Assembly (NCBI GenBank): GCA_029216955.1
Contig: JANAVB010023997.1
Location: 1,328,524 to 1,392,523 of the forward strand
Direction of reading: 5' to 3'
From: Iris pallida
Taxonomy: Eukaryota; Streptophyta; Magnoliopsida; Asparagales; Iridaceae
DNA length: 64,000 nt
The notes under the pieces were generated by a model. That model was not told where the DNA came from and made no database searches. It saw only the letters and a list, made by a program, of their open reading frames with translations. Positions 1-12,345 of this stretch are shown piece by piece (positions within the stretch are counted from its first letter, which is position 1; every line of letters starts with the position of its first letter). The position numbers and the translations under genes were made by a program.

Positions 1-471
1 TTGCTTGTGGTTTCTTGTACATATTTATTTTTTCTATTTCATATATATATTTTTATTATTTTCTACTACATCTCTACTGTCTAGCTTATTTTGTATTAAG
101 TTACATTATTGTAATAGGGTTGTACTTTGCTTTTTTCTTAACTAGATCATTGCAGGTGACTTGACATAATTTCTAATTTTGCACTAAGGACCATACAAGA
201 AAGATAGAGATCTTGGAGGGTGACCTTAGATTCTAGATAAATTTGTTAGTTTTTTAATTTAAATATTTAGCCGATTTGTTTCCAAAAATTATTTTTGTTG
301 TATTATTGGATTTGTAAATAAAATAGTTTTTGTGAATGAGCAATAAAATATGATTTTTTTTGTATTTGATATTGATATTGAGACCTAGACAGCGTACTAC
401 CGTCGATGCTGCGGCGTAGGCTGGACTTGGCTACGTACTCGTATTCCGAAAAATAGGTGTAGGTCGTGACA
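1..471 (+). repeat. 5' LTR of Gypsy A (3' part only)
   Basis: The segment matches the last part of the LTR at 2025-3961 almost base for base, including the run from ATCTCTACTGTCTAGC to the terminal GTCGTGACA. Only the downstream part of the LTR is in the window. Confidence 0.82.
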
Positions 472-497
472 AGTTTTTTTGGTAGTCCATGCAGGTC
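472..497 (+). promoter_or_regulatory. Candidate primer-binding region of Gypsy A
   Basis: Directly after the LTR end comes AGTTTTTTTGGTAGTCCATG followed by CAGGTC. Gypsy B has a similar block (GGTGGCCCATGCAGGTC) at the same place next to its own 5' LTR. Position and conservation suggest the tRNA primer site. It is not the common initiator-Met site TGGTATCAGAGC, and I cannot name the tRNA. Confidence 0.4.
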
Positions 498-2010
498 TGT
501 TTTTGCAAAAGATTACGAACATATGGTAGTAATTAAGTTAGTCGTACTACTGCGTGCCTATGACTAGAAAATGTTCATTCACAATTAGGATTGATTTAAT
601 TTTTAGGAGAATGGCTAGGACTAGGTATATCATAGGGAAGCTCATATTCAATTTGACTGTGGGATAGTTAAGGTTGCTACATAGGCCATGTAATTTAGGT
701 TGAGATTTATTGAATTATAAATCCTATTAGATAACTTGAGAAATTTTCATAGAAGGACATACTATTGCGTTTTGACATGATGGTAGGATCAAAGGTGGGT
801 AGACTATTCGCCTAGTAAATTAGGACTTCCTAGGATTCAATTTCTAATCTTGATCATTTGTGCAATTTTATTTTTTGCCTTCTCTAAACATCATCATATT
901 GTAAGGTCCGTGTTGCTTATTTATTTTCTATTGACCATAAGTAATTATTTTTCTAAGAGTCGATATTCTATTTCCATCTATTGATTTTTGAGCCTAACCT
1001 GATTCGATTATCTATATATTAATTCCAAGTCATCTTCGTATATTCTTTGATCATTTTAATTTCAAAACTGATACTTTTATTCAAGTACATATACTTATAT
1101 TTTTCTATCATAATCAACTTGTTGAATTTCTAAAAGCTCATTTGAAAATTCTTGTGGACAGAGTTTGAAAGAATATTCGATATCTTACAATAGTAAGACA
1201 GATGTGCACTGTCGCCATTTATTTGAACTATGGAGACAACGGCTTCACTGCAGCCAGCAGCGCACTGGCAAGGCATGACCCCTAAGTTGAAATAATTTCA
1301 GGTAAGTGTAGGTTATCGAATATTATTAAAACTATGTCATAGTTGTCTTATTTTGATCCTTGAGTTGTTATGTCAATATTAGATAGAGTTGATAGAGTAT
1401 TTGATATCGTATCCTTATTTGAGTCATGGAACCAAGAGTTTACTGCAGCAAGATGTATATTGGCGAGGCATGGATTCTCGATGAAACGACTTTAGCTACG
1501 CATACGGTCTTCGAATACCACAGAGGTTATACCTTTTATTAGAATATGACTATTGATTTTTCATGATCCGAAAATCTTGCACTCCCATTCCTAATTGATT
1601 TGATATCTTATTTTTTATTATCGTATTCTCAATAAACTAGTACTTCCTTCTTTCCTATCATTCCTATTCGAAAAATCAGCATTTAGTTCCTCCTAGTAAC
1701 CATTTAGAGCCAATTACTACATTTTGAATATATTTCACTAGATTCATAATCATACTTGGATTTTGAATCTATAATCGTGTTAAGTAGTGGACCCTGTCGA
1801 AACGATTTTGAATTTATCATTCTAAACGATTTTGATCGCAATTGGACTACTTTGATTATATTTTGATCGAGCCAAATCGCATCTTATCTTAGGTATCGAT
1901 TCTATTCACAATTATATTTGACTGATTTTAATCATTATTCGTATCATTTTTTATTATATTTCTAGTCGTGCCTAGTCATACCATTTAAAATTTCGAGGAC
2001 GAATATTTTT
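498..2010 (+). other. Non-coding internal region of Gypsy A
   Basis: About 1.5 kb of AT-rich sequence without an ORF worth reporting. A loose direct repeat is visible: near 1245-1280 and near 1440-1475 similar text occurs (ACTGCAGC.. then GGCAAGGCATG or GGCGAGGCATG), each ending near an ATTTCAGG or exon-like step. This may be what remains of a deleted gag-pol region. No function is assigned. Confidence 0.6.
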
Positions 2011-2024
2011 AAGGTGGGTAGATT
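2011..2024 (+). promoter_or_regulatory. Polypurine tract of Gypsy A
   Basis: AAGGTGGGTAGATT lies immediately before the LTR start TGTAACCC and just after TTCGAGGACGAA. This is the standard place for the plus-strand primer in reverse transcription. Confidence 0.65.
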
Positions 2025-3961
2025 TGTAACCCATGTTTCCGAATTTTTTCAAAATTTTTATTTATTTTATTTTAAATATTTTCTGTTTGAAAAGTTTTAT
2101 TTGAATTTCAATAAAAGGTAACTATAAATATTTTCAAATGATAAAAGATTTGCCAAATTATTTTAAGATTTGAGTTTATAAAATATATTTTAAATATTAT
2201 TTGATAATATTAAATATTATTTGAATTATTATTGTAATCAAATATTATATTTAGATTTGATTAATTTAGTTTTGAAATTAATTATTATTATCTTTGACCA
2301 ATATAAAGATTTGCTAAATTATTTTTATAAGATTTAGATTTATGCAAGTAGACTTTAAATTTTATTTGATAATATTGGATATTATTTTAAATTATTATTA
2401 TGACCAATTAATAGTTTGAGATTTGATCAATCTATGATTAATTTGATTCAAAATTATGAAAAATTTATTCATAGGATTTCTAATCATTCCCTATTTATGA
2501 TACCTCCCACCTAAATATAGGAGAGACTTATCCTTATTTTCTTCCAACACCAAAACTCTTCCAAACATAATTCTCTAATCCTAATTAGGTGATTGCTACC
2601 CATTATATATATACACCCTTATGAACATCGCTCATCTTTTTCTTTCCCAAAATTCTATCTTTTTCGTCCAAAATAGTACAAAATTCGTCATAAATTCAGC
2701 CTCGTTTTTTGAAGCCATAGCAACTTCGCGAGGCTATTGGGACCAACTCCGGACTCCGTTTCACCTCCAATTTTTTTGTTAGAACCGTACCGAGGTTAGA
2801 TTTCCAAATCTATAATTTATTTTCTGTGATTATGAAGATAAATTTTTTAGAAAATTATTTGAGTGCTAGTTGTCAAAAAAAATTGACATGTCGCACTGTT
2901 TTCAAGATTTTGAGAGATTTCGAACTCCGTTTGTGAGCCATTTGATGTTTTAGAAAACTGACACAGAGCTATAGCATACTAATTTTTCAGAAATTAATAA
3001 AATAGTTTAATTTGTAGAACCCATAGATGACCGATGATTCACCGAATTTGTAGCAGTTAGCCTTAATTACAATAACTTTCAACCAAATCAAGATTGTGTC
3101 GCACACGTCAACTGCAACTGAACCTGAGACAAGTACATTATTGCTTTATGTGCTTATTATATTATAATGCTATCTTTCATTGTGTTTTGTTGATTATCCT
3201 GTTGAGACACGATTGTGACACGATAGGCTCTATTGTATCATTGCTCGTTTATTGACTGTTTAGTGAGTTGGAAAAGAAAATGCTCAGTAGGTATGTGAAC
3301 AAAGCCTAATGATTGTTATTATGGATAGCTAATTCGTACACCTTTATGAGTTAATAGTACCTTTTTATTGTGGATAGTTATCTGTGATATGTCGTATTAG
3401 CCTAAGTCGTTCACATGTCGAAAAGTATTTTAAACACACTGTCAGTTTATTTGTACATGTTCATTGCTAGTTGTCTCATTCATACATGTTCTTACTAGAG
3501 ATTTCTTGTACATGTTTATTGTTTCCAGTTCATATACATGTTTTCTTTATTTTCTACTACATCTCTACTGTCTAGCTTATTTTGTATTAAGTTACATATT
3601 GCAATAGGGTTGTACTTTATTTTTTTCCTGACTGGATCATTGTAGGTGACTTGGCATGCTTTATACTTTTGCGCTAAGGACTATACAAGGGAGATAGAGA
3701 TCTTGGAGGACGGCCTTAGATTCTAGATAGATGAGTTAGTTTCTTTTATTTAAATGTTTAACATGTTTGTTCCCAAATATCATTTTTGTTGTATTATTGG
3801 ATTTGTAAATAAAATAGTTATTGTGAATGAGCAATTAAATATAATTTTATTGTATTTGATATTAACATTGACACCTAGACAACGTACTACCGTCGATGCT
3901 ACGGCATAGGCTGGACTTGGCTACGTACTCGTATTCTGAAAAGCAGGTACGGGTCGTGACA
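2025..3961 (+). repeat. 3' LTR of Gypsy A (1937 bp)
   Basis: The LTR starts TGTAACCCATG and ends GGGTCGTGACA, so it has TG...CA termini. A TATA-like tract (TATATATATA) near 2603 precedes a pyrimidine-rich leader (near 2635-2680), a plausible U3/R boundary. The end region repeats 1-471. LTRs C and B in this window have the same plan: AT-rich U3, TATA box, then a leader. Confidence 0.8.
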
Positions 3962-5125
3962 AGTCGGAAGCATGCGTTGACTGTAACGCGCGCAGCTGAC
4001 GACAAGTTGTAAAGAACTGACTCGAGTACTAAAAAGCCCCGAGTGAATCAGTTTCCAAAGTCCTCCTGTAACTTGGGCGCATCCGATGCGCAGAAACCAA
4101 GCCAGGGGTGAATAATGTGAAAGACTCATGTTAGCAGTTTGGCTGCACACGTGAAGTGGGTCTGCCTCACAAATAGTCCCCACCCATGACTTAAGCATTT
4201 CTCATGCATAGAAATTGGATCGGAGGGCGCATCCTTCACATTTACACCCATGCGCTCAGCTCGGTTGTGTGTGTGAAGTGGGCGTAAATGGTAATATATC
4301 TTCGTATGACTTTCGTAACATGATTACTCACAAGCGTAAGGCTGGAGAGACCTCTGTTACGCACAATATGCCTACTTCAGGACACACTTGTGATAACATT
4401 ATCATCAATTGCTGTTGTAACCAGGCAACAGCACCTTCACCAATAAGGTAGTCAGTTTTTTAATGACTGCTGTCATCGGCACCTGTATAGCAGCGTCTCG
4501 ATCCTCGGAAAGAGGTTGCCGATAGAGGACGAGAACGAACTTCTAGTTGCCTCACGTAATGCTACATGGAGCTCACCCTCCCTTAAGAAGGATTCTATAA
4601 AACCTTCTGTCTCAGCCAGTGCATCTAAGTCGGCTTCGAGGCAGCAAGCTGACAGTCCCTAACACGGGTGTGTTCCATCACACTAGGTCCAAAGCCAAGT
4701 CCTCCTCGGAAGGAACCGTCGTTTCATTAACGGTACGAGCTGGGGGTAGTAGGCCCGAACATTTCATGAAAACCTGTTATTTCAACCAGACGACGTCTTA
4801 TATGGGACTGATACCGATGCCTCCGGGCGTACGAGTTATCAACATGTTGGGGATGGTTATTTCCTCGACTCAGAGGACGACATCAGCCTGTATGTTTTTC
4901 TCCAAGATAGTGAAACTCAAGAGTCTGAGAGGGAAAGATCCACGACACCATCTATTTTCCCTCACCTAATGTCAGTATACATGACAGGGGTAACAACACG
5001 GGAAGCAGTAAAGGGTCAAACCACCTACATCGTATAAAGGCCCTCGAAGCAGGTCTGCATACGCTGACCGAATCCATGCAAGCTTTAACCTAGGTAGTCT
5101 TAGAGCTCAAGGATATACTGCCACC
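3962..5125 (+). other. 5' leader region of Tat 1, no recognised gene
   Basis: The stretch has several short unrelated ORFs and no family match that I recognise. Bases near 4400-4430 resemble the leader of Tat 2 near 63690-63715 on the opposite strand (both contain a TAATTATTGCTG or CAATTGCTGTTG core followed by AACAGCA or GACAGTA text). It is therefore probably leader or LTR-proximal sequence of the Tat family. Confidence 0.45.
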
Positions 5126-6240
5126 TTGAGCTCCTGCTCCAGCAAGTCAAGACCCGGGGACAATAGAAAATCTAATGTACCCTCTCAGGTGCCACTTCCG
5201 ACTGAGAATCGTACACTACCACGGTCATCTAGCCTGACATTGTCAGAGGACATACAAGAAGCTCTCAGAGAGCTGCACGCTCGTTTTGATGCCAAGGACA
5301 AACGCGAGTCACTCCAAGAACTGGGGATACGGCAACCATATCCTCCCGAATGGAACAATGTGGTATACCCTCCCAAGTATATGCCACAGACACTAACCCC
5401 ATTTAGTGGAAAAGGAGTCTCTCCGTCGATATCTGACATACTGTGCCTCCATGTCGGACTTGCCAAATGATGACGCCTTGTTCACAAGTCTATTCGTTAG
5501 GGCGTTACAGGTGGTAGCATATGAGTAGTTTTGTAGCCTCATCGACAACTGCATTTTGTCTTTTGACGATTTGAAATGACTCTTCCTCTTCCAATTCTAT
5601 GAGAAAGAATGGACATGACGATGTTCGCTCTCATGGATATTGCTCAGAAAGAAAGGGAGCCCGTTCATGCCTACATCGAGCGCTTCCACCAAGCGGCCTT
5701 GAGGCTACCTCCTGGTGTACCTGAGCCTGTATTAATGGACTCCTGTCGCAAGAATATGCTTCATGCAATCAAACTCTGGCACAACGCTCCTTAATGCATG
5801 AAGTGGACGACATTCATTATCAGTGCTGAAAGAAATGCTCAGGATGCATGCTTGGTGGGGGTGTATTTTCCTACACTGGATAACAAAAGGAAGCGCTCGT
5901 CCGGCAACAACCTTGCCAACACATCAAGGACAAGACGGGGAAGCAAGCCCTGACAGTCAACATTTCCAAAGATTTAGCATCTGTGAACCAAAAGCCGGTA
6001 AAGGTGCCAAGACCAAAGAAAAATTATTCCTTTAATGATGAAGATGTGCTGGAGCTCTTTAACATGCTCATCGACGGCGATAGGCTCCAGCTTCTACCCC
6101 CCCCCCCCCAAACGTTCCGATGAAGTGGACAAGGTGAACAACCCTAAGTACTATCATTACCATCTACGTCCACCATTCAACACGAGACTGCTACGTGTTG
6201 GAAAAATAGATACAAAGGTTGATTGGTGCCAAGGTAGAGG
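5126..6240 (+). pseudogene. gag: Tat 1 gag remnant
   Basis: Short open stretches at 5126-5470, 5609-5794 and 5823-6035 align in order with the gag of Tat 2. Shared text includes IRQPYPPEW against VRQPYPTAW, then KEREPVHAYIERF against GEKELTRKYIERF. The part between them is read through stops and frameshifts. The nucleocapsid zinc-knuckle region near 6146-6200 has lost its cysteines: KYYHYHL stands where Tat 2 has KYCYFHR. A run of about a dozen C at 6098-6110 sits next to one frame break. Gag would form the particle shell; this copy cannot make a full product. Confidence 0.75.
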
Positions 6241-7425
6241 ATAAAACAGTCACTGCCAACATAGTGACCCTCCAGTTCGGTAGCTTCCCGATGACGGAGG
6301 CCCAAGATGGCATCGTCCCGATATCTAAGGCGACAATGGAGGTCGTTAACCTCCCACTTGCCCACGATAATGCTCAGGGCTTGGTCCCGCCTACAACGCC
6401 TCTAGGCAAAGTTATATGGGTCCATCCTCATCTTGCTCCAGATGTGATGCAGCCCACGCCGTGCTCTGTCAAACGAAAGAAATACAAATCATGTTGCATC
6501 ATTTCTACCATGACCGATAAAGCCCTGATCGGCACCCGTTCTGGTCTATCATACCAGCGAGAAGGAAATCTGGCTCCAAAGGAAGATGCACCTCTACCTG
6601 CTACGGCCTCCACACCCGATGCTTCAGAAGCAGGTTCATTTCAAACTCCCACAACGGATAAACTGAGGCACAATAAAGTTCGCTTCGACAAACTATTGAG
6701 GAAAGACTCAACGGTGGGGGCCATCAAGCCCTACAACTTTGATATATTGGCATACCTTACCAATACTCCAGCAAGGTTATCGCTCTTCGAGCTTCTTCGT
6801 TTCTCCAAAGAGACACGGGATGTCCTCAGAGAGGCATTGCAACATGCTAATTCTTTTGTCAGCCAGGTCCACCAACCTGAAGAAGATCCTGTGGTTTGCC
6901 CATATTGCCATAGTATGGTTGAGGCGATCACAAACATCACCTTCTCCCAGTATGACATGTTGTTGAAGAATAAAAGGCATAATAGACCTTTGTACTATAC
7001 AAGGTATGTTGGCGCCATTAAGGTCGATCGCATACACATCTATCCCAACTCTTCTCTCAATATCATCCCTCATACTCTACTCTGGTCTTTGGGGATATGG
7101 ATGCAGCGGTTGACTGCATCCAACACCACAATTAACGGTTTCAATACCTGAAAAAGCAATCCCTTGGGCAAAATCTGCCTAAACTGCCAGATAGGTGACC
7201 TTCAAACAGAGGTGATATGTTATGTCGTCGGTCGACATATCCTACAACGTCTTGTTAGGACGTCCATGGATACACGAATATATGGTCGTGTCCTCCACCC
7301 TCCATCAATGCATGAAGTACGTAGCCGACAACGGGGTTATTAAAATAGAGTTTGCTAATATTGATCCCTTTCAAGGGCTCGATGTGCACTACACCGATGC
7401 TGATCTATACAAGTTAGCTCACTAG
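6219..7425 (+). pseudogene. Tat 1 protease region remnant
   Basis: The 310-codon stretch 6219-7151 and the piece 7222-7425 align with the Tat 2 protease region. Landmarks are YNFDILAYLTNTPARLSLFE, then GAIKVDRIHIYPNSS, and later YNVLLGRPWIHEY. The active-site triplet of retropepsins is replaced: HIYPNSS stands where Tat 2 has HIDPGSS, so the catalytic aspartate is gone. A stop after GFNT and a frame change precede the second piece. The protein family would cut the Gag-Pol polyprotein; this copy cannot. Confidence 0.78.
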
Positions 7426-7485
7426 GATGACGATGAAAATGATATTAACAATAAAACAGAAGTAGAGACAGTAACGAAAGAACCG

Positions 7486-7845
7486 TTGAGAGTCCGACTC
7501 AAAGGGAAGCCTCCCCAAACGTCAGGTCCTCTCGTGTCTAAGATCCCTGGAAGGGTCTCGACTCCCATGGTCGTCAAATTGTCGGCAAGGGCCCAAGAAC
7601 CTATCAGGGTTAGATTACCAAGATTTACCTCGAAAGTTCCTCTAAGATCACAAGGTCTTCTGACTTTTGCTCCCATGGTAGCCAAATTACGACGGAAAAC
7701 CCCACCACCTTCTCATATAGCTGTTCCGATCCTTATGGGGGAAGATTTAATAGACTACATATCTGCCCATACTGAGGTACCTTCTTTAGTTGATATAATC
7801 CCTCGGAATAAAGTTCCATATTTATTAATAAAAGGTTGTCTTTGA
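7486..7845 (+). pseudogene. Tat 1 linker between protease and G-patch
   Basis: A 119-codon open stretch rich in Lys, Arg, Pro and Val. It contains imperfect repeats of the type PLRVRLKGK, PIRVRLPRF and related text, and ends with TEVPSLVDIIPRNKVPYLL. Tat 2 has the same repeats (EPLTIRLPK, KPMTIRLPK) and the same ending (TDVPSTDDVIPPEKIPYF). It is a spacer of the polyprotein, with no enzymatic motif. Confidence 0.65.
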
Positions 7846-7913
7846 ACTACTCATGTGCACATTGGAATGCTATGTATGTTCTGGATAAAGCTTTAGGTAG
7901 GTAACAAACACAA

Positions 7914-8309
7914 GTGAAAACCTTTAATACTGCAAATCAAGTTGACCTATCCCAAGGCGCTTGCTTCGCAGTCTCGGCAAGGAAAAAAGACCAGGAGCCC
8001 ATCATTTTCGGTCGGGTAGAACGTCCGCAAAAGCTTATCCCTACCGAACTAGAACCCGATAACGGTAAGATACAAATCTACCGTTACACTGCTCAAGCCA
8101 AACACTGCATCCAAAAGATGGGTTACGACTTGAATAGTGGCAAAGGCTTAAACTACGATACAGGTCAACGCTTCCCCTTACGTCTTCCCGCTCCGAAAGG
8201 AAAGCCTCAGGACTACTACCAACGTACTCGTCGTAGATTAGGCTATGTGATGCCCCCAACAACTCCGGAGAGTTCGAAAGCCGAAGTCGAAATGCAATCT
8301 CACTCGTAA
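7914..8309 (+). pseudogene. Tat 1 G-patch-like segment
   Basis: The 131-codon stretch contains at residues 64-112 a glycine-rich pattern: IQKMGYD, GKGLNYDTGQR, then RRRLGYV. This is the layout of a G-patch, an RNA-binding segment also known next to the protease in some retroviruses and plant gypsy elements. Tat 2 has the same block in the same place. The stretch stops at 8309, before the acidic linker to RT. Function in this element is inferred only from the pattern. Confidence 0.65.
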
Positions 8310-8599
8310 GACTCCTCAATTTGGGACTCCGATACCAACATCGGCCAGGCCTTTAAGAAGGTATTGTCAGTCAATATGACCTTCATCGATCTTCTAGTAA
8401 AGGATGAAGACCAAACGCTAAAATTCTTCGAAGAAGAACCCAAGACTCAAAGCCTAGGATCTCAGTGGGAATGATGTTTCGAATAAAGAGAACCTCCCAC
8501 CGAAGATGAGTTCGTACAAATCGACTTAGGGGACGAGTCCTTACCCAATCCCATCTTCATTAGCAAATGCTTGTCAAGAGAGAACCGATAAGCTTTGAT

Positions 8600-9438
8600 A
8601 TAACTTATCCAAGATTACATTGATGTCTTTGCTTGGAGCTATGAGGATATGCCAGAATTAGACCCGCAGGTCGCTATGCACAAACTTAACATTTGGCCAG
8701 ATGCTAAACCAGTCAAATAGCAACAGCGGCACTTTTGCCCTGATGTCATGGATGCTATCGAAACTTAGGTGAATAATCTTATCACCAGCGATTTTATTCG
8801 TGAAGAAAAACACCTAGATTGTGTAGCTAATATTGTTCCCATCACCAAGAAGAATGGGTGGATTAGAGTCTGCATGGAGTTCAGGAATCTCAACTCGGAA
8901 TGTCCAAAAGATAAGTTTTTTCCTCCCGATCACGAACGTAATAATTGATAATACTTGTGGCTTCGAACGTATGTCTCTCATGGACGTATTTTTGGACTAC
9001 AATCAGATCAAAATATTCCCTGACAATTAAAAGCACACTTTATTCCAAACGCCGAAAGGAATCTACTATTATACAGTGATGCCTTTCTGTCTGAAGAACG
9101 CAGGGGCAACATACCAGCGGGCTATGAGAACTATATTCCACGAACACCTCCAGAAAATGGTGGAATATTATGTTGATGGCATTGCTATTAAGAGCCGGAG
9201 GAATTTTGACCATTTGGAGGATCTAAAGATGGTATTCGACCCGATGAGGGCGCATCAACTAAAGATGAACCCAACTAAGTCTTTTTTGGAGGTTTCTAGC
9301 GGCAAGTTCTTGGGCTTCATCGTTACAGCAAAGGCATTCACATTGACCCTGACAAGACCAAGGCCATCCTTGACACGGCTCCACCGAAGAATTTTTGTGG
9401 TCTATAAGGATGTCTGGCATACATCCAAAGATTCATAG
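8600..9438 (+). pseudogene. pol: Tat 1 reverse transcriptase remnant
   Basis: The RT core is recognisable in pieces: EDMPELDPQ near 8642, KKNGWIRVCMEFRNLN near 8851, then from 9076 the text MMPFCLKNAGATYQRAM. The polymerase box reads YVDG instead of YVDD (residues 32-35 of the stretch starting at 9076), so one metal-binding aspartate is lost. The thumb follows (LKMNPTKSFLEVSSGKFLGF). Stops and frameshifts occur throughout. Tat 2 carries the same region with YVDD. Confidence 0.82.
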
Positions 9439-9900
9439 CATATCTTTCTGGGTGATGCCAACCTTTCACCAAGCTAATGAAGAAACAAGTTTCATATGTC
9501 TGGACTAAAGAATGCCAGCAAGCATTTGATGACATTAAGAAATATCTCACTAATCCTCCAATCTTGGTCGCTCCGGTCATGGAAAGACCCTTTTTTACTT
9601 TACGTCCGTACAATGGACCACTCTCTCGGTGTTTTGCTAGCTCATAAAAGTGATGCAAGCCACGAGCAAGCTATCTACTATCTAAACAGGACAATGATTG
9701 GTGCTGAACATCAATATAATCCTATTGAAAAGGAGTGTCTGGCTCTAGTCTTTGATATTCAAAAGATCCAACATTACGTAGTCGGGCAGATAATCCACGT
9801 CATCTCTAGGTTCAATCCCCTCAGAATTCTCATGACTAAACTGGAAGTGCTAACACGGTTAGCTATATAGGCTTCCTGTTATCGCCTTATGACATGGTAT
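9439..9900 (+). pseudogene. Tat 1 RT-linked RNase H remnant
   Basis: The open stretch 9496-9870 carries the connection and first RNase H: LLYVRTMDHSLGVLLAHKSD, then HEQAIYYLNRTM and IEKECLALVFDIQKIQHY. It matches Tat 2 from 58191 closely. The position that is normally the first catalytic aspartate reads arginine (LYVR) in both copies. That fits Tat elements relying on the second RNase H further on. Confidence 0.78.
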
Positions 9901-10043
9901 TCGTCCTGTAGAAAGCAGTTAAAGGTCAAGCGTTAGCCGACTTCTTGGCAGCGCACCCCATACCAGAAACTTCAAAGCTCTATGAAGGTATTCCAGACGA
10001 AGTCTTGGAATCCAACGCAGTCACGGGTGAACCCGTATAGCGA

Positions 10044-10480
10044 ATGTTCTTTGACGGTAACTCAAGAACAAGACCCAAGGGTGAAATTATTGTGGGAATG
10101 GGGATAGTCTTGGTTACCCTCGAGAGCCTAGTCATTCATCGCGTGTATTCCTTCATGGAACGATGCACCAACAATGTCGATGAATACATCACGCTAATCA
10201 TCAGACTCCAACTGGCTAAACAGTTGGGAGTCGATTATCTGGAAGCCTACGGTGATTCAAAAATGATAGTAAATTAGGTAAGATGCCAATACAAGGTCCA
10301 ACATGAGGATCTCGTCCCCTACCATTAGGCAACAGTCAACATAATTTTCACCTTTACTGAGTTCTTTATAGAACACGTACCTCGATTGTAGAATCTGGAA
10401 TCTAACGCTCTCGCTGGCCTTGCTACTTCCTTAGCAGCTCATGTCGAGATCCAGCACTCTGTTACGGCAATCGGTCGAGA
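10044..10480 (+). pseudogene. Tat 1 second (archaeal-type) RNase H remnant
   Basis: Starting MFFDGNSRTRPKG, this is the second RNase H that marks the Tat lineage. Asp 4, Glu 47 (NVDEY) and Asp 71 (AYGDSKM) correspond to the catalytic positions. A stop after IVN interrupts it. The rest, including the fourth acidic site, continues in broken frame up to about 10480 (SNALAGLATS-like text). Confidence 0.78.
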
Positions 10481-10558
10481 GTTGGTTTGCCCCAAGAATA
10501 ATCTATGGATGTGTCTGAGCTACTCCGTACAAGCAGATACCAATGTTAATATTCGAGA

Positions 10559-11845
10559 TTGGTGATTCCTATTCATAGATTATGCAGGCTTGGCCCGGTC
10601 GTCCTGACCTCTCGCTCTATGGGATCCTACCCGATGACCCGAAGGAAGCCACTTCTATTAGGAGACGCTCGCTCCGGTTCTACTATGACATATCTATCAA
10701 AATGTTATATATATCATCGATCTTATGACGGACTTCTCCTCCAGTGTTTATCGGATGTGGAGGCGAAGAAAGCACAAGCACTCCGGAAAGTGCGTGATGG
10801 CACTTGGGAGCTCAACAACCTGGTCCTAAGCTGTAGGACCGATTATGGTATATGGGCTACTATTGGCCCATAATATTAGCAGATGCTGTAGACTATGTTA
10901 AGAAATGTCGAGCATGTCAGCTTCATGCTGACTTCATCCACCAATCTTCCGAATTCCTATACCCCACGGTTGCGGATTAGCCATTCGAGGCATGAGGAAT
11001 AGATATCATTGGACCGATTAGCCCTCCATCCTCCAAAGGACACCAGTTCATCCTTGCCATCATCAACTACTTCTCTAAGTGGACGGAGGAGATACCACTG
11101 ATAAGGGTAAAAATCTCGAACGTGGTCAACTTTGTTAAGCACTACGTTATCTATCGCTTCAGAATGCCTCGGGGTATCATTCACGATAATGGTCCCCATT
11201 TCGTGAGCCATGCCTTCCAACAATTTTGTGATAAAAAACCGAATACAAAATGTAGCCTACAATCCAGCGGTGAACGGGTTAGCAGAAGCGTTCAACAAGA
11301 CGACAGTTAAGCTACTCAAGAAGGCCGTATCATCCAATAAACGCGACTTGAATGAAAAGCTAGGAGAATGTCTTTGGGCCTAACAAACGACCGTCTAGAC
11401 ACCGACAAGCAATACACCATTCTCCCTCGCTTACGAGAGTGGAGCGATACTCCCTTTGGAGATACAGATTCTGTCTCTACGGATAGCTATCACTAACCAA
11501 TTGACAGACGAAGACAATCAACGTCGTTAACTACAAGAATTGGAAGCATTGGACGAAAAGCGTCTCCTAGCTCAGCAACATATCATCAAGCTTAGATTTT
11601 CGGAGCCTTCAATAAAAAGTTTAAAGAAAGGACATTTCAAGTCGGTGATCTTGTGTTGACAGTTAGAAGACCAATGGTCATGACTCATAAGACAGTCGAG
11701 AATTCCAACCTAAGTGGGAAGGTTTCTTCATAGTGGAATCGGTGTACTCCAATGGTGCTTATCGACTTTGCCAAACCTAATGGAGATCTGCTAATGATGC
11801 CGATCAATGGCAAATTTCTAAAAAAAATGCTATGTCTAGTTTTGC
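10559..11845 (+). pseudogene. Tat 1 integrase remnant
   Basis: Pieces in order: the N-terminal part (YDGLLLQCLSDVEAKKA), the core beginning IDIIGPISPPSSKGHQF near 11001, IIHDNGPHFVSHAFQQF near 11178, and a C-terminal part near 11650 (LTVRRPMVMT, then GAYRL-like text) ending near 11838. The acidic core residues of the first two sites can be seen, but the frame is broken many times. Integrase would insert the cDNA into host DNA; this copy cannot be functional. Confidence 0.75.
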
Positions 11846-12345
11846 ACGTGTTTTGATCAACTTCTTAGAAGTAATTCTTTAAGAAGCGATCACATCCATA
11901 TTACCTCTGAATCACTCTCCACAGTCCTATCTTACCATGTTTGTTTAAACCTCTGAGTGAGATGTTTCCAAATTGAATGTTTACCATGTCCATATTACCT
12001 CTGAGTAAACGTTCTTACCATAGCAACCCTCGTGTCGCTATAAAACATACATAAATATATTCATGTTCATAGGACCTTTGAATTGTTTTTATGTACCTAC
12101 AGAGTTGTGTCCTTCTATGTTCGTACAACCTCTAAGAAGGTCGACCATATATCTTTATCATGTTTTTATTACCTCTGAGTAAACATCCCCACAAAATATC
12201 CTCAACGGAGCTACTTCCACTCTATCATGTTAAAACTACCTCTGATAGGATTCTCGCTCCTACAAAATTCATAACAAATAAACAAAACAAAAAGCAAATA
12301 AAGTCTTTTGTTTCTTTTCATAATCAGGAAAAGGAAAAAGCTTGA
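11846..12345 (+). repeat. Tat 1 post-pol region with degenerate ACCTCTGAGT repeats
   Basis: The motif ACCTCTGAGT or a near copy recurs near 11904, 11950, 11997, 12127, 12170 and 12237. Tat 2 has the reverse complement (ACTCAGAGGT) several times at 55251-55440, also just after its pol. The shared motif shows the two elements are close relatives. Tandem repeats between pol and the 3' LTR are common in Tat elements. Confidence 0.65.

Larger units (their letters stand above)
1..3961 (+). mobile_element. Gypsy element A, long-LTR, non-autonomous, left end cut by window
   Basis: Two copies of the same LTR end are present: bases 1-471 and the end of 2025-3961 share the same text, including GTACTACCGTCGATGCT and a terminal GGTCGTGACA or GTAGGTCGTGACA. 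Between them lie only about 1.55 kb without gag or pol. The internal region ends in TTCGAGGACGAA followed by a purine-rich tract, the usual 3' end of Tekay/Del-type Ty3/gypsy elements (established knowledge). The element is therefore read on the + strand. The left target duplication is outside the window; the right flank starts AGTCG. It lies at the left end of Tat element 1. No protein of its own is recognisable, so mobility would depend on another element. Confidence 0.8.
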
